6,069 bases of DNA from JANYCD01 sp043738625 (GCA_043738625.1 JAYUFR010000083.1:1-6069), one strand, 5' to 3'; counted from the first letter of the stretch, positions 1-5,732 are shown. Program-made: numbers and translations. Notes: generated from the sequence alone by a model not told the origin.

Positions 1-548
1 TCGTGGCGCTGCGAATGCCGGCCACATCGCCCGCGGTTTCTTCCATCACCTCGGTCTTGAAGCCCTTGCGCTCGCAGTACTTCAGGTACTGGCGCAGCAG
101 CATGCTGGCCCAGTCGCAGGCCTCGGTGCCGCCGGCGCCGGCCTGGATGTCAATGAAGCAATTGTTGGGGTCGGCCGGGTTGGAGAACATGCGCCGGAAC
201 TCCATCGCCGCGACCTGTTGTTCCACGGCGGCGAGGTCGGTCTCGATCGACACCAACGTGTCGTCATCGCCTTCATCGCGGGCCATTTCAAACAACTCGC
301 CGGAGTCAGTCAGCGAGTGCCCAAGATTTTGCAGGGTGAGCACCACGCCTTCGACGTTCTTTTTCTCGCGGCCCAGCGCCTGCGCGCGTTCCGCGTCCTT
401 CCACACGTCCGGGTTTTCCAGCTCGCGCGAGAGTTCCGCCAGTCTCAGTGTCTTGTCATCGAAGTCAAAGATACCTCCGCAGATCAATTCCACGCCGGGA
501 AAGATCGGCAAGGTGCGCGGCGATGAGGTTGATGCGTTCTGCTTCCAT
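1..548 (-). CDS. prfB: Peptide chain release factor 2 (RF2), N-terminal half, with programmed +1 frameshift
   Basis: RF2 recognises UGA and UAA stop codons and triggers release of the finished protein on the ribosome. The reading starts at 548 (MEAERINLIAAHLADL), runs 27 codons to an in-frame TGA at 465-467, and resumes in the +1 frame at GAC (464-466) as DFDDKTLRLAEL. It then follows the RF2 family closely: ENPDVWKDAERAQALG, and later the domain 2 stretch FIDIQAGAGGTEACDWASML and FKTEVMEETAGDVAGIRSAT at the window edge. About 182 residues of roughly 365 are present; the SPF anticodon-like motif and the catalytic GGQ lie off the left edge. The frame 0 reading extends upstream into pyrG, but only Met548 gives a family-like N-terminus. 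No clear Shine-Dalgarno precedes it. The gene is divergent from pyrG. Confidence 0.95.
464..478 (-). promoter_or_regulatory. prfB: prfB programmed +1 ribosomal frameshift site
   Basis: On the minus strand the sequence reads GGAGG-TAT-CTT-TGA-C. The internal Shine-Dalgarno-like GGAGG is at 474-478, the slippery CTT at 468-470, the in-frame TGA at 465-467, and the C that makes the weak TGAC context at 464. The three-base gap from GGAGG to CTT matches the known bacterial arrangement (E. coli AGGGGG-TAT-CTT-TGA-C). In this established autoregulatory circuit, scarce RF2 lets the ribosome slip +1 and make full-length RF2, while ample RF2 terminates at codon 28. The protein match continues on both sides in different frames, so this is not a sequencing error. 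Confidence 0.95.
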
Positions 549-573
549 GATGGGATGGGCGTAAAAATCGTCA

Positions 574-579
574 ATTATA
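574..579 (-). promoter_or_regulatory. Candidate -10 element for prfB
   Basis: The minus strand carries a perfect TATAAT hexamer here, 25 bases upstream of the prfB start. I find no convincing -35 hexamer at 16-18 bases upstream and no extended -10 TG. If used, transcription would start near 567 and leave a leader of about 20 bases. The position is plausible, but the evidence is one hexamer. Confidence 0.4.
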
Positions 580-591
580 CCGGCCGTGCGA

Positions 592-620
592 TTGAGGCCC
601 GCAGGGTTTTTCGCTATCAT
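592..620 (+). promoter_or_regulatory. Candidate sigma-70 promoter for pyrG
   Basis: TTGAGG at 592-597 (four of six matches to the -35 consensus) and TATCAT at 615-620 (five of six matches to the -10 consensus) are separated by exactly 17 bases. They lie just before pyrG in the divergent spacer. The predicted start near 627 leaves a leader of only about 19 bases with no clear Shine-Dalgarno. The site lies back to back with the prfB -10 candidate, so the two promoters may compete or share regulators. No operator was recognised. Confidence 0.5.
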
Positions 621-645
621 GCGGCTTTCCAGCACCTGCAATTCC

Positions 646-2280
646 ATGACCAAATTTGTCTTCGTTACTGGCGGTGTCGTGTCTTCTCTGGGCAAGGGCA
701 TCGCCGCCGCGTCGCTGGGGGCGATTCTCGAATCCCGCAGCATCAAGGTGACCCACCTCAAGCTCGATCCCTACATCAACGTCGACCCGGGCACCATGAG
801 CCCGTTTCAGCATGGCGAGGTCTTCGTCACCGAGGACGGCGCCGAGACCGATCTCGATCTTGGCCACTACGAGCGCTTCACCAGCGTCAAGATGGGCAAA
901 CGCAACAACTTCACCACCGGCCAGATCTACGAGTCGGTGATCAAGAAGGAACGCCGCGGCGAATATCTCGGCAAAACGGTGCAGGTGATTCCCCACATCA
1001 CCGATGAAATCAAGCTCTACATCAAGCGCGGCGCCGAGGGTGCCGATGTCGCCATCGTCGAGATCGGGGGCACGGTGGGCGACATCGAGTCGCTGCCTTT
1101 CCTCGAAGCCATCCGCCAGATCGGCTTCGAAGAAGGCAGGAACAACGCCTGCTACGTGCACCTCACCCTGCTGCCTTACATCCCGACCGCAGGCGAGCTG
1201 AAAACAAAACCGACCCAGCACTCGGTCAAGGAGTTGCGCGAGATCGGCATCCAGCCCGACGTGCTGCTGTGCCGCGCCGACCGCCCGGTGCCCGACGAAG
1301 AGCGGCGCAAGATTGCGTTGTTCACCAACGTCCAGTCCGAGGCGGTGATCTCGATGACCGACGCCGCGAGCATCTACAAGATTCCGGCCATGCTGCACGA
1401 CCAGATGCTGGACGAGATCGTCTGCCACAAACTGGGCATTCTCGCCCGCGCCGCCAACCTGTCGGTGTGGAAAAATCTGGTCGACGCGCTAGAGCATCCG
1501 CAGCACGAAGTGAATGTCGCTTTCGTCGGCAAGTACGTGGATCTCACCGAGTCCTACAAGTCACTCACCGAGGCGTTGATCCACGCCGGCATCCATACCC
1601 GCAGCAAGGTGTTGGTGCACTACCTCGATTCCGAAGAGATTGAGAAAAACGGCTGTGACATCCTCAAGACCATGGATGCGATCCTGGTACCCGGCGGCTT
1701 CGGCCGGCGCGGCACCGAAGGCAAGATCGCCGCGATTCGCTACGCGCGTGAAAACAAGGTGCCCTATCTCGGCATCTGCCTCGGCATGCAGCTCGCGGTG
1801 GTGGAATTTGCGCGCGACGTGGCCGGCATGGCCGGCGCGCATTCAACCGAATTCGTCAAGGACACACCGTTCCCGGTGATTGGGCTGATCACCGAGTGGC
1901 TGGCGCGCGACGGCCACATCGAAAAACGCGACGAAGCCGCCGATCTCGGCGGCACCATGCGCCTCGGTGGCCAAGTCTGCAACCTGGCCGAAGGCAGCGT
2001 GGCGCGACAGATCTACGCCAAGGCCGAGATCGTCGAACGCCACCGCCACCGCTACGAAGTGAACAACACGCTGCTCGGTCAACTCGAAGCCAAGGGCCTG
2101 CGCGTTTCCGGCCGCGCACCGGGTACTGACCTGTGCGAGATGGTGGAACTGCCGGATCATCCGTGGTTTGTCGGTTGCCAGTTCCATCCCGAGTTCACCA
2201 GCAACCCACGCACCGGGCATCCGCTGTTCATTGCCTATGTGAATGCGGCGTTGGGGTTTAAGTCCCGGCAGGCAGCGTGA
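646..2280 (+). CDS. pyrG: CTP synthase (glutamine-hydrolysing)
   Basis: PyrG is the cytosolic enzyme that aminates UTP to CTP using ATP and glutamine, the last step of de novo cytidine nucleotide synthesis. The 544-residue product matches the usual length (E. coli 545). The N-terminal synthase domain (about 1-270) has the P-loop SSLGKG at 13-18 with Lys17, the invariant LDPYINVDPGTMSP, and Mg ligands Asp71 and Glu139. The C-terminal class I glutamine amidotransferase domain (about 290-540) has the oxyanion region GGFG at 350-353, nucleophile Cys378 in GICLG, and His514 and Glu516 in FHPE. The start at 646 gives MTKFVFVTGG, the family N-terminus; an in-frame ATG at 619 would add nine untypical residues and overlaps the -10 candidate. 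No strong ribosome site is visible. In many beta- and gammaproteobacteria pyrG is followed by kdsA and/or eno; here two extra ORFs come before kdsA. Confidence 0.98.
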   Translation: MTKFVFVTGGVVSSLGKGIAAASLGAILESRSIKVTHLKLDPYINVDPGTMSPFQHGEVFVTEDGAETDLDLGHYERFTSVKMGKRNNFTTGQIYESVIKKERRGEYLGKTVQVIPHITDEIKLYIKRGAEGADVAIVEIGGTVGDIESLPFLEAIRQIGFEEGRNNACYVHLTLLPYIPTAGELKTKPTQHSVKELREIGIQPDVLLCRADRPVPDEERRKIALFTNVQSEAVISMTDAASIYKIPAMLHDQMLDEIVCHKLGILARAANLSVWKNLVDALEHPQHEVNVAFVGKYVDLTESYKSLTEALIHAGIHTRSKVLVHYLDSEEIEKNGCDILKTMDAILVPGGFGRRGTEGKIAAIRYARENKVPYLGICLGMQLAVVEFARDVAGMAGAHSTEFVKDTPFPVIGLITEWLARDGHIEKRDEAADLGGTMRLGGQVCNLAEGSVARQIYAKAEIVERHRHRYEVNNTLLGQLEAKGLRVSGRAPGTDLCEMVELPDHPWFVGCQFHPEFTSNPRTGHPLFIAYVNAALGFKSRQAA

Positions 2281-2285
2281 AATCC

Positions 2286-2295
2286 AAGGGGGGGG
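2286..2295 (+). promoter_or_regulatory. Ribosome binding site inside a run of eight G
   Basis: AAGG at 2286-2289 begins a G8 homopolymer (2288-2295) that ends two bases before the ATG at 2298. AAGGGG can pair with the 16S 3' end at normal spacing, and this supports 2298 as the start. A homopolymer of this length is prone to slippage, so the spacing could vary between cells. Confidence 0.6.
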
Positions 2296-2297
2296 TT

Positions 2298-2690
2298 ATG
2301 AATTTGATTATCACCTACATGAAGTGGATCATGATCGTGTCCGGTGTATTGACATGCACAATGCTCTATGCGGCGATCGCGCCGCAAGAGACGCTCCGCT
2401 CCACATTCGGCGCGTCGATGGAGGGCCCACTTGTAGAGATCGTTGTGCGCAACTGGGGTGCGCTGATTGCGCTCGTCGGAGCCATGCTGATCTACGGCGC
2501 ATACCATCCGCCGGTCCGCCCACTAATTCTGACCGTCGCCGGACTAGGCAAACTGATCTTCATTAGCCTTGTTCTCACCTATGGGACTCAATACCTCGGA
2601 CATCAAGTCGGACTTGCCATCGCGATCGATTTTTTTATGGTGGTGCTCTTCATCACCTACCTCGTAGGCATGCGCCGTGGCCGGGAGTAA
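2298..2690 (+). CDS. Small four-helix membrane protein, unknown function
   Basis: This gene encodes 130 residues and is mostly hydrophobic. Likely membrane segments are at about 8-28 (WIMIVSGVLTCTMLY), 53-69 (WGALIALVGAMLIYGA), 75-96 (PLILTVAGLGKLIFISLVL) and 104-124 (VGLAIAIDFFMVVLFITYL). The tail MRRGRE is charged and probably cytoplasmic. The overall pattern recalls small four-helix membrane families such as DUF4345, but I cannot assign it. The start at 2298 is chosen because of the G-rich ribosome site. A GTG at 2277 in the same frame overlaps the pyrG stop by four bases and would add seven residues (MKSKGGV). Base composition looks less GC-rich than in the flanking housekeeping genes, and the gene is not part of the usual pyrG-kdsA pair, so it may be an accessory insertion. 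It is probably co-transcribed with pyrG. Confidence 0.7.
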   Translation: MNLIITYMKWIMIVSGVLTCTMLYAAIAPQETLRSTFGASMEGPLVEIVVRNWGALIALVGAMLIYGAYHPPVRPLILTVAGLGKLIFISLVLTYGTQYLGHQVGLAIAIDFFMVVLFITYLVGMRRGRE

Positions 2691-2723
2691 TGGGCGATAG
2701 ACCACGATTTTCCTTGAGCTATC

Positions 2724-2765
2724 ATGATGACAACATCTAACGATCAACAGCCGATAATAGAGTTC
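2724..2765 (+). pseudogene. Possible decayed copy of the 5' end of the downstream small ORF
   Basis: An ATG-led reading begins MMTTSNDQQPI and continues into the REP-like sequence, stopping at 2796-2798. Its codons at 2733-2756 (TSNDQQPI) align in frame with 2860-2883 of the small ORF (TPDDQQPI), with 19 of 24 bases identical and several changes synonymous. Both stretches lie near an ATG. This suggests a partial duplication of the gene start, cut off by the repeat at 2766. The match is short, so chance cannot be excluded. Confidence 0.35.
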
Positions 2766-2790
2766 AAAGGGGTCAGGTTCGATTTATTTT
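2766..2790 (+). repeat. REP-like or MITE-end sequence (solo remnant)
   Basis: The string AAAGGGGTCAGGTTCGA followed by an AT-rich TTTATTTT resembles, from memory, the conserved ends of REP-type dispersed elements linked to Y1 (RAYT, IS200-like) transposases in proteobacteria. No inverted partner and no transposase lie in the window, so only one end or a relic is present. The rest of the 148-base spacer 2691-2838 holds no clear promoter or terminator that I can support. Confidence 0.45.
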
Positions 2791-2838
2791 CTGAGTAACT
2801 GACAAGCAACAAGTAGACGACAGGAGCAGTCTAGGTTC

Positions 2839-3174
2839 ATGGCCACGCAATATGACGTTACACCTGACGATCAGCAGCCCATTGGCCGTACGGTCGGGTC
2901 ACGTCGTGTGCGCAGGTTGGGTGACGGTCTTCCCAGCAAGGCAGAGCGTGATGCGATGTCGGCGCTCGTTGCCAATCGCCGCACACGAGCGCCGAAGGGC
3001 GTATTCATCTATCACAGCCGGGAGGAGATGGAAGCGCATCGGTTTCCAGCACAATGGCTTCAAGCGGCAGGCGTATTCATCTATCACAGCCGGGAGGAGA
3101 TGGAAGCGGACCGGTTCAAGTGGCAAGTTGATGCGATGGTAGAGGTGGCTCGCAATATGGTGAAAAGCAAATGA
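2839..3174 (+). CDS. Small hypothetical protein with internal 13-residue duplication
   Basis: The 111-residue product is soluble and charged, with no signal peptide or membrane segment. I do not recognise the family. The N-terminal part (1-53) is basic, with GSRRVRRLGDGLPSKAERDA. Residues 54-66 and 78-90 are identical copies of GVFIYHSREEMEA, each followed by an acidic or His residue and RF. The C-terminus KWQVDAMVEVARNMVKSK is probably helical. AGGAG at 2822-2826 lies 12 bases before the ATG, a somewhat long spacing; Met40 (2956) is a possible later start. The stop overlaps the kdsA start as ATGA (3171-3174), consistent with translational coupling. It sits just after repeat-derived sequence and is not part of the common pyrG-kdsA-eno row, so it is probably a late arrival. 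The overlap and the in-frame repeat favour a real gene, although expression is unproven. Confidence 0.55.
   Translation: MATQYDVTPDDQQPIGRTVGSRRVRRLGDGLPSKAERDAMSALVANRRTRAPKGVFIYHSREEMEAHRFPAQWLQAAGVFIYHSREEMEADRFKWQVDAMVEVARNMVKSK
2998..3036 (+). repeat. 39-base direct repeat, copy 1
   Basis: This copy is identical over 39 bases to 3070-3108, at an offset of 72 bases (24 codons), and encodes GVFIYHSREEMEA at residues 54-66. Similarity continues weakly for nine more bases (six of nine). The pair looks like an in-frame tandem duplication whose second part has diverged. Confidence 0.95.
3070..3108 (+). repeat. 39-base direct repeat, copy 2
   Basis: This is the second identical copy and encodes residues 78-90. 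What follows, DRFKWQVDAM, is loosely matched by HRFPAQWLQAA after copy 1 (RF then a nearby W), so the original unit was probably about 72 bases. Confidence 0.95.
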
Positions 3175-3998
3175 AACTCTGTGGTTTCGACGTCGGCCTC
3201 GATAAGCCCTTCTTCCTCATCGCCGGCCCCTGCGTGGTCGAGTCTCGCCAGATGGCGTTCGACACCGCCGGGCAACTCAAGGAGATCTGTGCCGAGCTGG
3301 GCATCCCCTTCATCTACAAATCCTCCTATGATAAGGCTAACCGCAGCTCGTCAAAGTCGTTTCGCGGTTTGGGCATGGAGCAGGGGTTGGATATTCTTGC
3401 CGATGTGAAAAAGAAAATTGGCGTGCCGGTACTGACCGACATCCATGCCGAGGATGAGATCGCCGCTGTCGCATCCGTGGTCGATGTGCTGCAAACGCCG
3501 GCCTTCCTTTGCCGCCAGACCGATTTCATCCAGGCTTGTGCTGCGTCGGGCAAACCGGTGAACATCAAGAAGGGGCAGTTCCTCGCGCCTGGTGACATGA
3601 AACAGGTGGTGGCAAAAGCCCGGGAAGCCAATAACGGTGCGGACAGCATCATGGTCTGCGAACGCGGTGCGTCGTTCGGCTACAACAATCTGGTGTCCGA
3701 CATGCGCTCGCTGGCGATCATGCGTGAGACCGATTGCCCGGTGGTGTTCGATGCGACGCATTCGGTACAGTTGCCCGGCGGGCAGGGCGACCGCTCCGGC
3801 GGCCAGCGCGAGTTCGTGCCGGTGCTGGCGCGGGCGGCGGTGGCGGTGGGTGTGGCGGGCCTGTTCATGGAAACGCATCCTGACCCCGCCCAGGCGTTGT
3901 CCGACGGGCCCAATGCCTGGCCGCTCGACCAGATGAAGTCGCTGCTCGCTACCCTGAAGGAAATTGACGCGCTGGTGAAGCAGCACGGGGATTTATAA
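3171..3998 (+). CDS. kdsA: 3-deoxy-8-phosphooctulonate synthase (KDO-8-phosphate synthase), metal-dependent type
   Basis: KdsA condenses phosphoenolpyruvate with arabinose-5-phosphate to KDO-8-phosphate, the first committed step toward KDO in the lipopolysaccharide inner core. It acts in the cytosol. The 275-residue product is a single TIM barrel of normal length. Recognisable segments are FFLIAGPCVVES (14-25), YKSSYDKANRSS (49-60), FLCRQTD (112-118), VNIKKGQFLAP (130-140), FGYNNLVSDMRS (169-180) and DATHSVQLPGG (194-204). The predicted metal ligands Cys21, His197, Glu234 and Asp245 are all present. Cys21 occupies the place of Asn26 in the E. coli enzyme, which marks the metal-dependent class. 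The ATG overlaps the preceding stop by four bases and no strong ribosome site lies close by, so translation may be coupled to the small upstream ORF. The long hairpin at 4013-4091 follows directly. Confidence 0.98.
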   Translation: MKLCGFDVGLDKPFFLIAGPCVVESRQMAFDTAGQLKEICAELGIPFIYKSSYDKANRSSSKSFRGLGMEQGLDILADVKKKIGVPVLTDIHAEDEIAAVASVVDVLQTPAFLCRQTDFIQACAASGKPVNIKKGQFLAPGDMKQVVAKAREANNGADSIMVCERGASFGYNNLVSDMRSLAIMRETDCPVVFDATHSVQLPGGQGDRSGGQREFVPVLARAAVAVGVAGLFMETHPDPAQALSDGPNAWPLDQMKSLLATLKEIDALVKQHGDL

Positions 3999-4012
3999 TT
4001 CAAAAACGTTTC

Positions 4013-4091
4013 ACCACAGAGGACGCAGAGCACACAGAGGAAAGCCTGAAGTTGTTTTGATTCCCTCTGTGTACTCTGCGTCCTCTGTGGT
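4013..4091. repeat. Long imperfect inverted repeat with CACAGAGGA units
   Basis: Arms 4013-4043 and 4061-4091 are complementary over 31 bases with two mismatches (4031 with 4073, and 4041 with 4063), around a 17-base loop (4044-4060). The outer 18 bases pair perfectly. Each arm contains the unit CACAGAGG twice; in the left arm CACAGAGGA lies at 4015-4023 and 4033-4041. From memory, strings of this kind recur between genes in many environmental bacterial genomes, which suggests a dispersed palindromic element and not a gene-specific signal. In the transcript it would form a stable stem between kdsA and eno. No run of T follows, so classical intrinsic termination is doubtful; 3' end protection or mRNA processing is possible. 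Confidence 0.85.
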
Positions 4092-4127
4092 AAATCTTAA
4101 TTTACTTCTTATTTTGAAAGTCATGTC

Positions 4128-5414
4128 ATGAGCGCAATCGTTGATGTCATCGCCCGCGAAATTCTCGATTCGCGCGGCAATCCCACGGTGGAAGCCGACG
4201 TGCTGCTGGAGTCCGGCATTATGGGTCGCGCTGCCGTGCCATCGGGCGCCTCTACCGGTTCGCGCGAGGCCATCGAACTGCGCGACGGTGACGCCGGCCG
4301 CTATCTGGGCAAGGGCGTGTTGCAGGCAGTGGAGAACGTGAATACCGAAATCTCCGAGACCATCATCGGTCTCGACGCGGAAGAGCAGGCCTTCGTCGAC
4401 AAGTGCATGATCGATCTTGATGGCACTGACAACAAGTCGCGGCTCGGCGCCAATGCCATGCTGGCGGTGTCGATGGCGGTGGCCAAGGCCGCGGCCGAGG
4501 AAGCCGGCTTGCCGCTGTATCGTTATTTCGGCGGTTCCGGACCGATGCAGATGCCGGTGCCGATGATGAACGTCATCAATGGCGGCGCGCATGCCAACAA
4601 CAATCTCGACATCCAGGAATTCATGATCATGCCGGTGGGGGCGACGAGCTTTCGCGAAGCTCTGCGTTGCGGCGCCGAGGTGTTCCATCACCTGAAAAAA
4701 CTGGTGGACAAAAAGGGTTACCCGACCACAGTCGGCGACGAGGGTGGCTTCGCGCCGAATGTCTCGGGCAACGACGAGGCCATCGAAATGATCCTGCGCG
4801 CGATTGAAGCCGCCGGCTACACGGCGGGCCAGGACGTCGTGCTGGCGCTGGATTGCGCCAGTTCCGAGTTCTACAGGGACGGCAAGTACATTCTCGCTTC
4901 GGAAAAAATGGAGCTGACCTCCGCCGCGTTTTCCGACTACCTGGCGACGCTGGCCGACAAGTACCCCATCGTCAGCATTGAAGACGGCATGGCCGAAGGT
5001 GACTGGGATGGCTGGAAGATCCTGACCGACAGATTGGGCAAAAAAGTGCAGATCGTCGGCGATGACCTGTTCGTCACCAATCCGAAAATTCTCAAGGAAG
5101 GTATCGCCAGGGGTATTGCCAATTCGATCCTGATCAAGATCAACCAGATCGGTACTCTGAGCGAAACTTTCGCTGCGGTGGAAATGGCCAAGCGCGCCGG
5201 CTATACCAACGTGATTTCGCATCGCTCCGGCGAAACTGAAGATTCGACCATTGCCGACATCGCCGTTGGCCTCAATGCCGGCCAGATCAAGACCGGCTCG
5301 CTGTCCCGCTCCGATCGCATCGCCAAGTACAACCAGTTATTGCGCATTGAAGAAGATCTTGGCGATTCCGTCAGCTATCCGGGTCGGGACGCTTTCTACA
5401 ACCTGCGCAAGTAA
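4128..5414 (+). CDS. eno: Enolase (phosphopyruvate hydratase)
   Basis: Enolase interconverts 2-phosphoglycerate and phosphoenolpyruvate in glycolysis and gluconeogenesis, and in many proteobacteria is also a partner of RNase E. The 428-residue product has normal length. The N-terminal domain starts IVDVIAREILDSRGNPTVE and has the mobile loop SGAST at 39-43. The barrel carries His155 (GGAHANNN), Glu164, the acid Glu205 (GDEGGFAP), Mg ligands Asp242, Glu285 and Asp312, the base Lys337 (LIKINQIGTL), His365-Arg366-Ser367 (ISHRSGETEDSTIAD) and Lys388 (IKTGS). No catalytic residue is missing. The start at 4128 gives the family N-terminus; only a weak GAAAG at 4116-4120 serves as ribosome site. The AT-rich 36 bases before it (4092-4127) may hold a promoter, but I find no clear hexamer pair. 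The gene supplies phosphoenolpyruvate, the KdsA substrate. Confidence 0.98.
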   Translation: MSAIVDVIAREILDSRGNPTVEADVLLESGIMGRAAVPSGASTGSREAIELRDGDAGRYLGKGVLQAVENVNTEISETIIGLDAEEQAFVDKCMIDLDGTDNKSRLGANAMLAVSMAVAKAAAEEAGLPLYRYFGGSGPMQMPVPMMNVINGGAHANNNLDIQEFMIMPVGATSFREALRCGAEVFHHLKKLVDKKGYPTTVGDEGGFAPNVSGNDEAIEMILRAIEAAGYTAGQDVVLALDCASSEFYRDGKYILASEKMELTSAAFSDYLATLADKYPIVSIEDGMAEGDWDGWKILTDRLGKKVQIVGDDLFVTNPKILKEGIARGIANSILIKINQIGTLSETFAAVEMAKRAGYTNVISHRSGETEDSTIADIAVGLNAGQIKTGSLSRSDRIAKYNQLLRIEEDLGDSVSYPGRDAFYNLRK

Positions 5415-5422
5415 GTCGTTCG

Positions 5423-5698
5423 ATGCGCTGGCCCACTCTGGTGCTGGTTGCCCTGATCGTGCTGCTGCAGTACCCGCTGTGGCTGGGCAAGGGCGGCTGG
5501 CTTCGGGTGTGGGATATGGATCGGCAGTTGCAGGCTCAGCGCGAGATCAATCAGAAACTTGAACAGCGCAACGCCGCGCTCGATGCCGAAGTGCGCGACC
5601 TCAAGAATGGTTACGACGCGATTGAAGAGCGGGCGCGTTACGAATTGGGATTGGTCAAGGACGGCGAAGTATTCGTCCAGGTGCCGCAGAAAAAGTAA
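5423..5698 (+). CDS. ftsB: Cell division protein FtsB (septum formation initiator family)
   Basis: FtsB is a bitopic inner-membrane protein of the divisome. With FtsL and FtsQ it forms the complex that activates septal peptidoglycan synthesis by FtsWI. The 91-residue product has a membrane helix at about 3-21 (WPTLVLVALIVLLQYPLWL), the family GKGGW turn at 22-26, a periplasmic coiled coil at about 30-62 (DRQLQAQREINQKLEQRNAAL), and the conserved EERARYELGLVKDGEVFV at 68-85. The length is near the E. coli protein (103), lacking its polar tail. It begins eight bases after the eno stop, so it is almost certainly in the same transcript; eno-ftsB adjacency is common in proteobacteria. No strong Shine-Dalgarno is visible, which fits coupled translation. 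Confidence 0.93.
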   Translation: MRWPTLVLVALIVLLQYPLWLGKGGWLRVWDMDRQLQAQREINQKLEQRNAALDAEVRDLKNGYDAIEERARYELGLVKDGEVFVQVPQKK

Positions 5699-5702
5699 GA
5701 CT

Positions 5703-5719
5703 CGTCGCTGATAGCGACG
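5703..5719. terminator. Short perfect hairpin between convergent genes, possible terminator
   Basis: CGTCGCT (5703-5709) and AGCGACG (5713-5719) form a seven-base-pair stem with a three-base loop, in the 34-base gap between ftsB and the minus-strand gene. On the plus strand no T run follows. On the minus strand the hairpin is followed by AGTCTTACTTTTTC, so it may serve better as a terminator for the gene on that strand. Confidence 0.5.
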
Positions 5720-5732
5720 TATCGGCGGCCGG

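Noticed and set aside
3..1007. 334-codon open frame on the plus strand
   Set aside because: It crosses the complement of prfB, the spacer and the wrong frame of pyrG. Two real genes cover it.
571..1428. 285-codon open frame on the minus strand
   Set aside because: It is antisense to the strongly conserved N-terminal part of pyrG and runs into the promoter spacer. The composition is typical of a shadow frame.
2734..2765. Possible integron attC-like site (ATCTAAC)
   Set aside because: Only one core-like heptamer is present. There is no matching GTTRRRY partner and no integrase or cassette context.
3880..3886. TGACCCC as an inverted partner of the GGGGTCA in the REP-like sequence
   Set aside because: It lies inside the conserved kdsA codons for HPDPAQ, over 1 kb away, and the match does not extend.
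3351..3986. 211-codon open frame on the minus strand
   Set aside because: It is antisense to kdsA, rich in His and Arg, and has no recognisable domain or ribosome site.
4011..5222. 403-codon open frame on the minus strand
   Set aside because: It lies almost entirely opposite eno, its translation has low complexity with many His, Arg and Asp and matches no family, and it reads through the palindrome. It is a shadow of codon bias in eno.
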